Source of the DNA: Bradyrhizobium sp. SRL28
Lineage (GTDB): Bacteria; Pseudomonadota; Alphaproteobacteria; Rhizobiales; Xanthobacteraceae
Assembly: GCF_018596315.1 (NCBI RefSeq)
Contig: NZ_JAHEAG010000002.1
Coordinates: forward strand, 62,001-126,000
Length of the DNA: 64,000 nt
Direction of reading: 5' to 3'
Position 1 is the stretch's first letter. Each line of letters opens with the position of its first letter. The position numbers were made by a program, and so were the translations under genes. The notes beneath the pieces are model-generated. The model was not told the origin of the DNA. It worked only from the letters and a program-made list of their open reading frames with translations, and searched no databases. Below, in pieces: positions 43,058 to 52,356 of the stretch.

Positions 43058-45250
43058 ATGTCAGTCACTTTGAGCCAGTCCTCTCGGTGGTTTGTGCGTC
43101 CGCTGGCGCTGGTGGTCGCAATGCTTCTAACTGTGGTTGTCGCGACCGGGTTTCTCGGCTTCCGATATTGGCAGGAGCGGCAAGCGGAAAATCTTGCGCA
43201 CGAGCGCAGCCGCCAGGTGCTCGAGACGCTGGATCGGCTGAAAACGATCATCGCCGACGTGGAGGCCCAAAGGCGCGGCTATCTGCTGACTCTCGACCCC
43301 TCATATCTCAAGGCCTACGGCGTCTCCGACGAAAGCGTGCGGCGGGACGCGCAGGCGCTCCAGGCGCTGGTAGCGAGCGATCCATTGCAGAACCATCGTG
43401 CGGGACATCTGGCGCTGACCGTCGCAGCAAAGCTGCGCGAGATCGATGACATCGTCAAAACTGCCCAAACCAGCTCCGGGCCGGCAGCGCTGGCGCTGAT
43501 CCGCAGCCTGGACGAGATAAGATCGCAGATCGACCAGATGGTGGACCACGAGCGCTTCCTGCTGGTGGATCAGGAGAGGCGCGCCGCGGCACTCGAACAT
43601 CGCAAGGCGTGGCTGATCGCGACGGCAGTCGTCATTGTCGCAGTCCTGGCAGTGGTGGCGTTGGCACTCGCACGGCGCGAAGCGATCCGGCGGCGTAAGG
43701 CGATCGCGGAGAACGTCGCGCTCCACGGCGATCTCCTGGCGCGCGACAAGAAGATCCGGCGCCTGGTCGACGCCAACATCGTCGGCATCATCATCTGGGA
43801 AGTCGAGGGGCGCATTCTTGAGGCCAATGACGAGTTTCTCCGCATGGTGGGATACGACCGGGACGATCTCACCGCGGGTCGTCTGCACCGGACAACGCTG
43901 ACGCCGCCGGAATGGCGCGACCGCGACGCGCGTACAGTGGCAGACCTCAAGCGGATCGGGACCGCCCAGCCGTTCGAGAAGGAGTACTTGCGCAAAGACG
44001 GAAGCCGCGTGCCGGTGCTGATCGGCGGGGCGATGTTCGAGGAAGGTACAAGTCAAGGTGTTGGCTTTGTCCTCGATTTGACCGAGCGCAAGCGGGCGGT
44101 GGAGGCGCTGCGGCAGAGCGAGGAGCGCTTTCGCACCCTCGTGCACTTCTCTTTCGACGTGTACTGGGAGACCGACGCGCAGCATCGCTTTATTCACCAG
44201 GAGTTCGCGGAGAGCCTTACCGACGCGCCGGAGCCGGGCTCCGAGCTTGGGAAGACGCGCTGGGAAGTGCCTTACCTGGAGCCCGACGCAGAGGCCTGGC
44301 GCAAGCACCGCGAGATGCTCGATGCCCACCTGCCGTTCCGTGATTTTGAACTCGCACGGACTGCCCCCGACGGTAGCAAGCGTTACGTGTCCGTCTCCGG
44401 GCTACCGGTGTTTGACGAGACGGGGCGCTTCGTCGGCTACCGCGGCGTCGGGCGGCACATCACCGAACGCAGGCGGGCCGAGGAAGCCTTGCGCGCTATG
44501 CAGGCGGAACTTGCGCACGCCAATCGCGTCACCACGATGGGGGAGCTGTCGGCCTCGATCGCCCATGAGGTCAACCAGCCGATTGCCGCGACGGTTACCA
44601 ACGCGCAGGCCGCCCTGCGCTGGTTGCGCGCCGAACCGCCCGATCTCGACGAGGTTCGCGCCTCCCTCAGCCGTATCGTCGAGGACGGCAAGCGGGCCGG
44701 CAACGTCATTAGCGGCATCCGCGCGCTCATCAACAAGGTGCCGCCGCGGAAGGATCGGTTTGACCTCAACGAAGCCATCCTCGAAATGATCGCACTGACC
44801 CGAAGCGAAGTGTTCAAGCATGGCATCCTGCTGCGGACCGAGCTCGCGCCCGGATTGCCTGGGGTGGATGGCGATCGCACCCAACTCCAGCAGGTAATCC
44901 TGAACCTGGTCCTCAATGCCATCGAAGCCATGGGCGACCTCGACGAGGGGACGCGCGAGCTACGGATCAGCACCGAGACGGAGGCCGCCGGCAGCGTGCT
45001 TGTCACGGTTCGCGATTCCGGCCCGGGCCTGGAGCCGGCAGATGTGGAGCGCGTTTTCACGGCCTTCTACACGACCAAGCCCAAGGGCATGGGCATGGGC
45101 CTCGCGATCTGCCGGTCGATGGTCGAGGCTCACGGGGGACGGATGTGGGCGAGCGCGAATGAATCTGGGGGCGCCGTCTTTCAGTTTACCCTGCCGCTGG
45201 AACGAGACGAGAGCATGCCGGCCCGGCAGCAGCCCAATCCAGCCGCATGA
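43058..45250 (+). CDS. CHASE3/PAS sensor histidine kinase
   Basis: A 730-residue membrane kinase. The order is helix 1 (about 16-35), CHASE3 periplasmic sensor (about 38-180, IIADVEAQRRGYLLT), helix 2 (about 188-206), two PAS domains (about 235-345 and 360-480), a HisKA domain with the phospho-acceptor His503 in ASIAHEVNQPIAAT, and a HATPase domain with the N-box NLVLNAIEAM and G-boxes. The HEVNQP form is typical of FixL-like and other rhizobial orphan kinases. No intact response regulator is adjacent, only the receiver remnant at 41155. Its stop overlaps an IclR tail fragment. Confidence 0.9.
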   Translation: MSVTLSQSSRWFVRPLALVVAMLLTVVVATGFLGFRYWQERQAENLAHERSRQVLETLDRLKTIIADVEAQRRGYLLTLDPSYLKAYGVSDESVRRDAQALQALVASDPLQNHRAGHLALTVAAKLREIDDIVKTAQTSSGPAALALIRSLDEIRSQIDQMVDHERFLLVDQERRAAALEHRKAWLIATAVVIVAVLAVVALALARREAIRRRKAIAENVALHGDLLARDKKIRRLVDANIVGIIIWEVEGRILEANDEFLRMVGYDRDDLTAGRLHRTTLTPPEWRDRDARTVADLKRIGTAQPFEKEYLRKDGSRVPVLIGGAMFEEGTSQGVGFVLDLTERKRAVEALRQSEERFRTLVHFSFDVYWETDAQHRFIHQEFAESLTDAPEPGSELGKTRWEVPYLEPDAEAWRKHREMLDAHLPFRDFELARTAPDGSKRYVSVSGLPVFDETGRFVGYRGVGRHITERRRAEEALRAMQAELAHANRVTTMGELSASIAHEVNQPIAATVTNAQAALRWLRAEPPDLDEVRASLSRIVEDGKRAGNVISGIRALINKVPPRKDRFDLNEAILEMIALTRSEVFKHGILLRTELAPGLPGVDGDRTQLQQVILNLVLNAIEAMGDLDEGTRELRISTETEAAGSVLVTVRDSGPGLEPADVERVFTAFYTTKPKGMGMGLAICRSMVEAHGGRMWASANESGGAVFQFTLPLERDESMPARQQPNPAA

Positions 45251-45339
45251 CGGATGAACGCCTGCCTGTGCCTGGTCAGACCGTGCGGGAAGTAGCGGCG
45301 GAGCTGACGGCCGCGCTCGGCGGGGTGAAGCCGGGCTGA
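45247..45339 (+). pseudogene. Detached IclR C-terminal coding segment, copy D
   Basis: Reads TDERLPVPGQTVREVAAELT and then AALGGVKPG before the stop. It begins in the ATGA that also holds the stop of the histidine kinase gene, so by chance or design a 30-residue peptide could be translated by coupling. It aligns with the ends of the intact IclR gene at 30307 and of copies B and C. Confidence 0.7.
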
Positions 45340-45446
45340 ACCGGGTTTGCGCTCGGTCGTTGCCCTCTGAATGAATATAAGTCTACTTGAGAACCGCCCG
45401 GGGGCCATCGCTGTCTTCCGGGATCGTTTACTGTTTGGGAAAAGTC

Positions 45447-46214
45447 ATGCCGTCTGAAACCCGCTCGCCCCGTCTCGCTGTTTTGATTGATGCTGACAAT
45501 GCGTCCGCAAAGATTGCGGATGGCCTGTTCGAGGAGATTGCCAAGATCGGTGAGGCGAGCGTTCGCCGCATCTACGGCGACTTCTCCAATGCCCGGTCCA
45601 GGGGCTGGGCCGATATTCTGTCGAAACACGCCATCATACCCCAGCAGCAGTTCGCCTATACGACTGGAAAGAATGCGTCCGACATCACCCTGGTCATCGA
45701 CGCAATGGATCTGCTTCACAGCGGCCGTTTCGACGGATTCTGCCTGGTGTCGTCAGACAGCGATTTTACGCGTCTTGCCGCCCGCATCCGGGAGCACGGC
45801 GTTGATGTGTTCGGATTCGGCGAACAGAAGACGCCGGAAAGCTTCCGGCAGGCCTGCCGAAGATTCGTCTATACCGAGAACCTGCTTGGCGGCACGGCGA
45901 ACGTTCAGGATGCCGCCTCGAGGTCACAGCCGCTCCAGCCGCTTGATGCAGCCACGCCCATCATCAAGAAGGTCATCGCCCAGATGGAAAGCGAAGACGG
46001 CTGGGTAGCTCTTGGGGAAGTTGGAAAAGGGCTTACGAACCTCGCCCCCGATTTCGATTCGAGGACCTTCGGCTCCCGCAAGCTGAGCGACCTCGTACGA
46101 AAGACAAACGCTTTCGAGATCGATCAGCCCAAGGGCGGGTCCATGCGAATTCGGTTGAAGTCCGCTGCCGGATCGCCTCCGAAGGCGCGAACCGCTCGAA
46201 AACCCGCGGTGTGA
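45447..46214 (+). CDS. NYN-domain protein with C-terminal OST-HTH/LOTUS domain
   Basis: A 255-residue protein. Residues 8-150 form a PIN-like NYN domain of the LabA/DUF88 kind: LAVLIDADNAS, KNASDITLVIDAMDLL and LVSSDSDFTRLAARIRE supply the acidic metal-binding residues of a putative RNase. Residues of about 175-240 (KKVIAQMESEDGWVALGEVG and DSRTFGSRKLSDLV) form an OST-HTH RNA-binding domain. The biological role of such bacterial proteins is unknown. The ATG at 45447 is the first in a coding-like stretch; the ribosome-binding site is weak. Confidence 0.88.
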   Translation: MPSETRSPRLAVLIDADNASAKIADGLFEEIAKIGEASVRRIYGDFSNARSRGWADILSKHAIIPQQQFAYTTGKNASDITLVIDAMDLLHSGRFDGFCLVSSDSDFTRLAARIREHGVDVFGFGEQKTPESFRQACRRFVYTENLLGGTANVQDAASRSQPLQPLDAATPIIKKVIAQMESEDGWVALGEVGKGLTNLAPDFDSRTFGSRKLSDLVRKTNAFEIDQPKGGSMRIRLKSAAGSPPKARTARKPAV

Positions 46215-46391
46215 GTGACCGAAGGCTGCGAGAAGGGCGCAAACACGAGCAGCCCATGATTAACGGCATGGCACAGGCCCGCTTTTGGTACAAAGCGACC
46301 GGTTGGCGGGAAGCCCCGATCCGCTAGAGTGATTGCCAACGGATGAGCGGACGCAGTTGTGTCTCCACCGCGAGAAAATGTAGGGGGAAGC

Positions 46392-47453
46392 ATGGGCCGG
46401 AAGATCGCGATCGTCGGAGCGGGCGCCGTCGGCGGGTACGCCGGCGCCCACATGGTGCAGGCGGGCGAGGATGTCACCTTCATCGATCCCTGGCCCGAGC
46501 ATGTCGAGCATATGCGCAAGCACGGGCTGCGCGTCACCCACGCCATGGACGTCGCAGAATTCTCGGTTCCCGTGCGGGCGCTCCACGTCACGGATGCGCA
46601 GCGGCTCGCCAAGGAGAAGCCGGTCGAAATCGCCTTCGTCTGCATGAAATCCTACGATACGGCGTGGGCCACCATGCTGATCCAGCAATATCTGGCGGCG
46701 GACGGCTATGTCGTGTCACTGCAGAACTGCATGAACGAGGAGACGATTGCCGGCATTGTCGGCTGGGGCAAGACGCTGGGCTGCATTGCCAGCAGCATCA
46801 CGGTGAATCTGCCGGAGCCCGGCCACATCCACCGCGGCGCCGGCAAGGGCGGGGCGGCGCACACGGTATTTCGCGCCGGCGAAGTGCACGGCCGCATCAC
46901 GCCGCGGGCGGAAGAGGTTTGTCGCCTGGTCGGCTACTCCGACAGCGCCAAGGTGACGGACAATCTCTGGGGCGAGCGCTGGTCGAAACTGGTCGCCAAC
47001 GTCATGGGCAACGGGCTCTCCGCCTGCACCGGTCTGCCGGGCGCGGAAATCCTGCAAAGCGAGCCGCTTCGCCGTTTCTCCACAAGGCTCGGCAGCGAGG
47101 CGATCCGCGTCGGGCAGGCGCAGGGCTATCAACTGGAAGAGATCCTGCATCTGCCGCCTGACACGATCGCGCGCGCTGGCGAAGGCGACGAGGTGGCGAT
47201 GCGGGTCTGCGACGAGCAGCGTTTCAAGGACGGCAAGCGTACCTCCTCGCAGCAGCGCCCCTCGATGGGGCAGGACATGCAGAAGGGCCGGCGCACGGAG
47301 ATCGAATTCCTCAACGGCTTTGTGGTGCGCGAGGGCGAGAAGCTCGGCATTCCCTGCGCCGCAAATGCCGCGCTGACGGATATCGTCAAGCGCGTGGAGC
47401 GCGGCGAGCTGAGTCCGGATCCGCGGCACATTACGGAACTGCGGCTGAACTGA
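46392..47453 (+). CDS. Ketopantoate reductase (ApbA/PanE) family protein
   Basis: A 353-residue dehydrogenase. The N-terminus KIAIVGAGAVGGYAGAHM is the NADP-binding motif, the Lys in VCMKSYDT corresponds to the catalytic lysine of PanE, and the helical domain contains WSKLVANVMGN and GRRTEIEFLNG with the conserved Glu. The protein is about 50 residues longer than E. coli PanE. Paralogs of PanE in rhizobia often act in catabolic routes, so a pantothenate role should not be assumed. GGGGGAAGC precedes the ATG at 46392. Confidence 0.82.
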   Translation: MGRKIAIVGAGAVGGYAGAHMVQAGEDVTFIDPWPEHVEHMRKHGLRVTHAMDVAEFSVPVRALHVTDAQRLAKEKPVEIAFVCMKSYDTAWATMLIQQYLAADGYVVSLQNCMNEETIAGIVGWGKTLGCIASSITVNLPEPGHIHRGAGKGGAAHTVFRAGEVHGRITPRAEEVCRLVGYSDSAKVTDNLWGERWSKLVANVMGNGLSACTGLPGAEILQSEPLRRFSTRLGSEAIRVGQAQGYQLEEILHLPPDTIARAGEGDEVAMRVCDEQRFKDGKRTSSQQRPSMGQDMQKGRRTEIEFLNGFVVREGEKLGIPCAANAALTDIVKRVERGELSPDPRHITELRLN

Positions 47454-47488
47454 GCGGCTTCGCGTCCATGCGGGCATAGGAAATCGCC

Positions 47489-48601
47489 ATGGGGATAAGA
47501 AACTATACTGGTGCGCCCAAGGCAGCGCTTGCTCTTGGACTCGTCGCTGCCGTCATCGGCAGTCTCAGCTTCATGTCGCCTGCAATGGGCGAGCCGGCGG
47601 GACTCACGAAAAAACAATCGGATGCGCTCAATACATACAATAATTCGCGAGGAAATTTTGAGTCGATCCTGAGCCAGCGGCGCGCGCAGATCAATTCGAA
47701 CCAACCGCTACCGAACCTGCCGGGGCAGGCACTCTACCTTGCACGCAACAACATGATGAGCGCCTACAAGGATCTGACAGACGCGCTTCCGTCCAGAATA
47801 GGCGGGCCCAACAAATACGGGATCCCTCCGGCGTATTTTGAGGCGCGCAATGAGCCGCTGCTCGATGAGTACAGGAGACTTTTCGACCTGATGCAAGCGC
47901 CGCCCGCCAACGCGCAAAAATCAGATGCGCCATTCAAGGACGTTGTCGATCTGGGTACTGCCATTGCGCGAGCCAGGGGCCTTGATGCGACCAATGCCGA
48001 AGCAGCAGGCCGCATCAGCCTGGGGCTGTTCTTTGCGGAGACGAATGGCAATCAAAACATCGGGAATGCGCGCTCGAACAAGTATAAGGGCAGTTTGCAA
48101 ACGGGCGTCCCCGAAGATCAAAATGGACGAAGGAAATGGGCAGCGATAAAAAAGTCGATAGCAGCCTTTGATCCTGCACTGAACATTCGCGACGACAAGG
48201 AAGAGGCGCGGGCCGGCAATCTGGATCACCGGTACAACCACTGGACCGCCGTGCGGGATGGTCTGATGAACGCACATGCGGACATTTTCCCGCAAGTACC
48301 GTCGATCGTGAAAACGCTGCCAGATCCGATCGATCAGATGAAGCTGTTTGAACTGATCCAGATTATTCCGAGTCCGACGAAGTCTGCACTCAAGTCAAGC
48401 AACCTGCTCAACTACAGAATTTCCGACCCGACGATCATGGGATACCTGCGAAACAACAGCGTTTTCACCTTCGGACAAGCCGACCGGGCCAAAACATCTG
48501 CAACCTTCCGCGAAATTCTCGATGCGATGTGGCTCTTCAACGACAAGTTTGAACGAGCGCTTTCCAAGTTCGACGAGATCAAGAAGCAGTCAAAGGGCTG
48601 A
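47489..48601 (+). CDS. Exported hypothetical protein
   Basis: A 370-residue protein with a signal peptide (cleavage near SPAMGEP). No family is recognised with confidence. The segment ISLGLFFAETNGNQNIGN, with a Glu at the end of a helix and then NKYKGSLQTG, faintly resembles lysozyme-like transglycosylase active sites, and an amidase gene is convergent with it 48 bases downstream, but no catalytic claim can be made. The C-terminal 120 residues are helical. Codon use is less GC-biased than in neighbouring genes. Confidence 0.7.
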   Translation: MGIRNYTGAPKAALALGLVAAVIGSLSFMSPAMGEPAGLTKKQSDALNTYNNSRGNFESILSQRRAQINSNQPLPNLPGQALYLARNNMMSAYKDLTDALPSRIGGPNKYGIPPAYFEARNEPLLDEYRRLFDLMQAPPANAQKSDAPFKDVVDLGTAIARARGLDATNAEAAGRISLGLFFAETNGNQNIGNARSNKYKGSLQTGVPEDQNGRRKWAAIKKSIAAFDPALNIRDDKEEARAGNLDHRYNHWTAVRDGLMNAHADIFPQVPSIVKTLPDPIDQMKLFELIQIIPSPTKSALKSSNLLNYRISDPTIMGYLRNNSVFTFGQADRAKTSATFREILDAMWLFNDKFERALSKFDEIKKQSKG

Positions 48602-48648
48602 AGCCGGCAGGCCGGAAGCGGATACGGGGTGGGGCGGCCATTCCGCTA

Positions 48649-49680
48649 TCAGAGCGGACCGAGGATGCCCCATCGAGGCTCACAGAATTCCTTCACCGCC
48701 GCCGTGACGCCGCTGCTGATGATGTCCCGGTGCTCAGGCGAACTCATCTTGAGTTCTTCGTCGCGGTTGATGATCGAGCCCGCCTCTAGCAGGACGGCAG
48801 CCATCTGCGTCTTTCTCAGCACGATGAGCTCATCGTAGCGATAGACGCCGGTCTCCTTGTTCAGCAGCGGACGCTGGTGCCGGCCCATGATTGCTTGCGA
48901 ATATTGCCTGGCATAATCGAGGCCCTGGGCCTTCATTTCCTTGGCGATCAATTCGGCGAATGAAAGGCTCGTCCTGAAGTCCGGATTGCTGCGGGAGACG
49001 AAGACGGAATATCCGCTGAAGCGGTCGCTGAAATGGCTTTTCTTTCCCTCGAATTCCCAGTCCTCGAGGAATTTGTTGGGCACGGAGTCATGGTGGATCG
49101 ACAGGAGGAGATCCGCGGGCAGATTGTTGGCGGCAGCGACGCGTTTGAAGAGGCTGCGCCTGGCCTTGCCCTCGGTCAGGAGCAATTTGGTCTCAGCAAA
49201 GCCTTCGGCCTTCAACTTCTCTTCGATCCGCTTCGCAAGGCGCAGATTGAAGACGAACTCGGAGACTTTGCGGGCGCTGATCGCGCCTTCCGATACGGCG
49301 GTATGTCCCACGTCCAGAACGATCCGGAACTTCGCGGGATTGCAACGGGGCGCGACCGGTTTCAAAGCGGCAGGGCTCAAGTCGACCGGCCCCAGGGCGG
49401 CAAGCTTTACGGTGTGCCGCTTTGGCGAGGCGGCACGCTTCGCCAAAGTGGCCGGCTTGGGCGAAGCGACGTGCTTTGATGGCTTGCCGTGTTTTTTGGC
49501 TTGTTTTGGCGATTTGGCTTGCTTTGAAGAGCTTTTGAAGACATCGGACAGCCAGCCGGCATCGCTGGCCTCGACCGGCAGAAGCACTATTGCAGCCATC
49601 GCGACGACGATGGTGCGGCGGCGGGGCCAAAATCCCGAAGCGACACGACCGAGAACACAAATGAACCCGCGGCGCTTCAT
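48649..49680 (-). CDS. N-acetylmuramoyl-L-alanine amidase (Amidase_3)
   Basis: A 343-residue cell-wall amidase that cleaves the bond between muramic acid and the stem peptide. After an export segment (about 23-40) and a Lys/Pro/Ala-rich linker of about 65 residues, the zinc site appears: His126 in LDVGHTAVSEG, Glu141 in KVSEFVFN, His in LLSIHHDS (near 196), and the catalytic Glu in LLEAGSIINRDEE. The repetitive linker could span the periplasm or bind the wall. GGAGGGGGG precedes the ATG at 49680. Confidence 0.9.
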   Translation of the reverse strand: MKRRGFICVLGRVASGFWPRRRTIVVAMAAIVLLPVEASDAGWLSDVFKSSSKQAKSPKQAKKHGKPSKHVASPKPATLAKRAASPKRHTVKLAALGPVDLSPAALKPVAPRCNPAKFRIVLDVGHTAVSEGAISARKVSEFVFNLRLAKRIEEKLKAEGFAETKLLLTEGKARRSLFKRVAAANNLPADLLLSIHHDSVPNKFLEDWEFEGKKSHFSDRFSGYSVFVSRSNPDFRTSLSFAELIAKEMKAQGLDYARQYSQAIMGRHQRPLLNKETGVYRYDELIVLRKTQMAAVLLEAGSIINRDEELKMSSPEHRDIISSGVTAAVKEFCEPRWGILGPL

Positions 49681-49889
49681 GCTCGCCCCCCTCCCGAAGG
49701 CCCATTGTAGCAGCTCAGACCGCGATACCGGAAGGGGGCGGCGCAAGGGCCATGACGCACGGTCAAGGTGCTGGCTGCGACAGGAGGCCGCGAAAGGTCA
49801 GGTTTCCTTCCGTAGTTCTCCGACCGTGAACAGAGGTCCAATGCTATAAGAAGGGTCTGGTTTTGTTTGCGTCGGCTGAGGGCGGGACA

Positions 49890-50108
49890 ATGCCAATCAA
49901 TCGGTTATTGAAAGACAAGCGCACGCCGGAAGAAATCGAACTTTTGAACAACGCTTTCAACCACGCTCTAAGCTTGCTTGGGGTGGTTGATCGTAACGAC
50001 CCGTTTTGCGATATGGTCGCTCGCAAGGTTATCGAGGTCGGCGCGACAGGCATTAGCGAGCCGCGAGAAATCGCGAAGATGGCCGTGGCCCGAATTGGCC
50101 TACGATAA
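49890..50108 (+). CDS. Conserved-looking small hypothetical protein
   Basis: A 72-residue helical protein: KRTPEEIELLNNAFNHAL, then DPFCDMVARKVIEVG and EPREIAKMAVARIG. The composition and helix pattern are protein-like, and similar short proteins are common in Bradyrhizobium. The ATG at 49890 follows GGCGGGA. No function can be given. Confidence 0.65.
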   Translation: MPINRLLKDKRTPEEIELLNNAFNHALSLLGVVDRNDPFCDMVARKVIEVGATGISEPREIAKMAVARIGLR

Positions 50109-50182
50109 GGCAGCCTCATGGCAGCCCGAAACCACTCTCGGAGCCGGCCCAAGGGCGGGCTGTCGTTGGCACGGTATCAGGA

Positions 50183-50317
50183 ATGAAGAGCGTAGCCACA
50201 CAAGCGTTCTGGCTCAGCCCCCGCGAAAAGCAACTGCTGCGTCGGTTCGCTCAGGGTAAATCGGACAACAAAATCGGGCGGGAAATCGGCGGCACTGAAA
50301 TTGGCGAAGGCCGCTGA
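50183..50317 (+). pseudogene. Short LuxR-type HTH-like frame, probably truncated
   Basis: A 44-residue frame reading FWLSPREKQLLRRFAQGKSD and then NKIGREIGGTE, which looks like the first two helices of a LuxR/FixJ DNA-binding domain. The recognition helix that should follow is replaced by a few unrelated residues and a stop. Either a small real protein or a gene broken by a frameshift near 50300. Confidence 0.4.
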
Positions 50318-50387
50318 CGAGTTCGCTCCTTGGCCGAAGCATAGGGAGGACGGCGGCCACAAACCGCCGCCCTGATCCTCGGCCGCA

Positions 50388-50801
50388 TCAATACTGGTAC
50401 TGCTGCGGACAGATATACTGGCCGTAGCTGTCGTAATAGCAGTTATAGTTGTTGCCGTAGTAGCCATAGGCCCCATACGCAGCGGCAGCGCCCACTGCGG
50501 CAGCACCATAGCCCCAACCCGGTCGATAATAGCCGCCACCATAACCGGGGCGACCCGCTATCGGACGGCCCGGACGCCCGGCTATGGGGCGACCTGCTAT
50601 CGGATGTGAGGGCCGCGCAATGCGTCCGGCGTACATCCCACCGCCGTGGAAGCCACCGGCACGCATGCCACCGCCGTGAAAGCCACCTCCACCGCCACGG
50701 AAGCCGCCACCTCCGCCACGGCGCGCATACGCATCATCGGGGATGAGAGTTGCAGTGAGCAGAACAAATGCTGATAGACCAGCGAGAATGTATTTGAGCA
50801 T
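50388..50801 (-). CDS. Exported Gly/Tyr-rich repetitive protein
   Basis: A 137-residue protein with a signal peptide (cleavage near DAYA), then GGGGGFRGGGGGFHGGGMRA-type repeats, then IAGRP repeats and a tail of Gly, Ala and Tyr with two cysteines (NCYYDSYGQYICPQQYQY, shortened). Proteins of this kind are frequent in Bradyrhizobium envelopes but uncharacterised. AGAGG precedes two tandem ATGs; the second is used here. A GC-rich inverted repeat follows the stop near 50350. Confidence 0.75.
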   Translation of the reverse strand: MLKYILAGLSAFVLLTATLIPDDAYARRGGGGGFRGGGGGFHGGGMRAGGFHGGGMYAGRIARPSHPIAGRPIAGRPGRPIAGRPGYGGGYYRPGWGYGAAAVGAAAAYGAYGYYGNNYNCYYDSYGQYICPQQYQY

Positions 50802-51039
50802 CATACCTCTCCCGGGGTTCGTGAGCGAGCGAGAGTGCTGCCTCCCAGGCAGGCAACGTTGACGTAGATCAACGTTACTCGCGGCAGTCTGGACACCAAC
50901 TGAAATCGCGGCGCGTCACCTCGCCCCCGCGCACCGCCCCTCGGAGGCCCGGTCTCGATCCCCACGATCAAGAACGGCCGGGTTGCTCGGAAGTCTGCGA
51001 CGCTCCGCGCAAGTCGTCGCATCACAGTGGAGCAGGCCA

Positions 51040-51303
51040 ATGTGGGTCCTCATGTACGTCTTCTCCTACTCAGTCAGCCCGGCCGCCACCAACGACAGGG
51101 CCGAATGGAGGCTCCTTCCGACCGTGGTGTTTCAGGAGTTCTCGAGCGAAGAACGATGCAGGGTGGCCAAGTCGGCGCTTGAAGGAAGTTTAAGGGATGC
51201 CGGCGATAAGCTGAGAAGTGGCCTAGAAGACCTGAAGACCATCGGCAAAGCTGACCCGGCGCAGATTATCATTGCCTATAATGTGGAATGCCTTCCGAAA
51301 TGA
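51040..51303 (+). CDS. Small hypothetical protein
   Basis: An 87-residue protein starting MWVLMYVFSYSVSPAATNDR. The middle (VVFQEFSSEERCRVAKSALEG) reads as strand plus helix, and the end is YNVECLPK. It resembles short rhizobial proteins with a hydrophobic start and two cysteines. GGAG is 11 bases before the ATG; the frame extends upstream to 50983 without better support. Confidence 0.5.
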   Translation: MWVLMYVFSYSVSPAATNDRAEWRLLPTVVFQEFSSEERCRVAKSALEGSLRDAGDKLRSGLEDLKTIGKADPAQIIIAYNVECLPK

Positions 51304-51466
51304 AGCCTGCATCTTCGTCAAGGCCTGCCGACCGGCCGTGATGATGTCCACTTCCTGGGGAAGCCGGATGTCACGGGCAGCCGGTCAAAATGACGCGAAT
51401 GCTCTCAACCGGACATTATCTCCATCTCCCGGCGCGCTTACTTGATCCATCGAGCGGTCTGCACAT

Positions 51467-51895
51467 TCAGTGACAAACCAGTACGGGGGTTTTCGCGAGC
51501 GTCAGCACCTTGTTTGTCACACTGCCGATCAGAAGCATGGAAAGTCCGCTGCGCCCATGCGATGACATAACAATTAGATCGCAGCCTTTGTCCTCGGCTG
51601 CTGCGATGATGGCTTGATGGGGTTGCGCGTTCTCCACTTGAACCGTCTCGCAGGAAACACCAGCCTCCTTGGCCGCATTTGCCGCGCGAGCCAGCACGCT
51701 CGCGGCCTGTTCCTTGCGCAGCTCAGCATATGTTGCGACGGTTTCAAGAAACCGCCCCGTCATTTCTGAAAACGGTTCCACAACGAAGATTACAGATGTC
51801 TTGGCGCCAAGGGATTTCGCCAGCGCCAACCCATGCGCCACCCCATGCTCCGCCAGCTCCGACCCATCTGTCGGAATGAGAATATGCCGGTACAT
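51467..51895 (-). CDS. Universal stress protein (UspA family)
   Basis: A 142-residue protein with the Usp fold: YRHILIPTDGSELAEHG at the start and the ATP-loop region SSHGRSGLSMLLIGSVTNKVL at the end. In the ATP-binding pattern G-x2-G-x9-G-S the first Gly is Ser here, so nucleotide binding is likely but not certain. GGGAGG precedes the ATG. It stands alone. Confidence 0.92.
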   Translation of the reverse strand: MYRHILIPTDGSELAEHGVAHGLALAKSLGAKTSVIFVVEPFSEMTGRFLETVATYAELRKEQAASVLARAANAAKEAGVSCETVQVENAQPHQAIIAAAEDKGCDLIVMSSHGRSGLSMLLIGSVTNKVLTLAKTPVLVCH

Positions 51896-52356
51896 GCTTC
51901 ACCTCCCGATTGTCTGGACATATCGCTGCCTTCCGAATGTAAGCTGGGCGCGCGTTTCGGATATAGTCTTGAGATAAATCAATCTATCGGCCCATCGTGC
52001 CGCAATCCAGATGTCCGCAATTGGCGCCTTCTCGGCCCCCGTGCGATGTCGAATTTGAAACCGCAAGGCGCGTTAAAGCGGACATCGCCAACGCAGTTAT
52101 GATCGTCCCAACGTTCCAACTCGCGTCAGTCGTTGTCGGATCTCGTCACCGCCCGGCAGCGGTCGACAGGGCCTATACCCGCTTTCGCGAAAGACCTTCA
52201 CTTGCAGCAGGCATTTCAATGTGCAGCCGCTCCAACCATCTGATTCGCCTTCGTTTTTCACCGACCGTTCCACATCGCGGGAAACAAATTAAGCTTCGTT
52301 GAGATCGTCTGTCGTTCCCGTGATCATCGTGTCGAGCAAACATAGCGAGGCGCGAC
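51896..52356. other. Intergenic region upstream of the glyoxylate operon
   Basis: No credible gene is seen in 461 bases. It should contain the promoters of the stress protein gene (minus) and of gcl (plus). The TGGYAT-N5-ATRCCA palindrome of the oxalate region is absent here as far as I can see. Confidence 0.5.

Noticed and set aside
46392..47453. Assignment as the pantothenate pathway enzyme panE
   Set aside because: The family match is good but paralogs are many, and no other pantothenate gene is near, so the gene symbol was withheld.
49752..49764. GCACGGTCAAGGT shared with DNA just before the IclR tail at 34182
   Set aside because: Only about 13 bases match, with nothing similar on either side; chance is enough.
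50801..51040. A 79-codon minus-strand frame upstream of the Gly/Tyr-rich gene
   Set aside because: No ribosome-binding site, Arg-rich composition, and it overlaps the promoter region of a better-supported gene.
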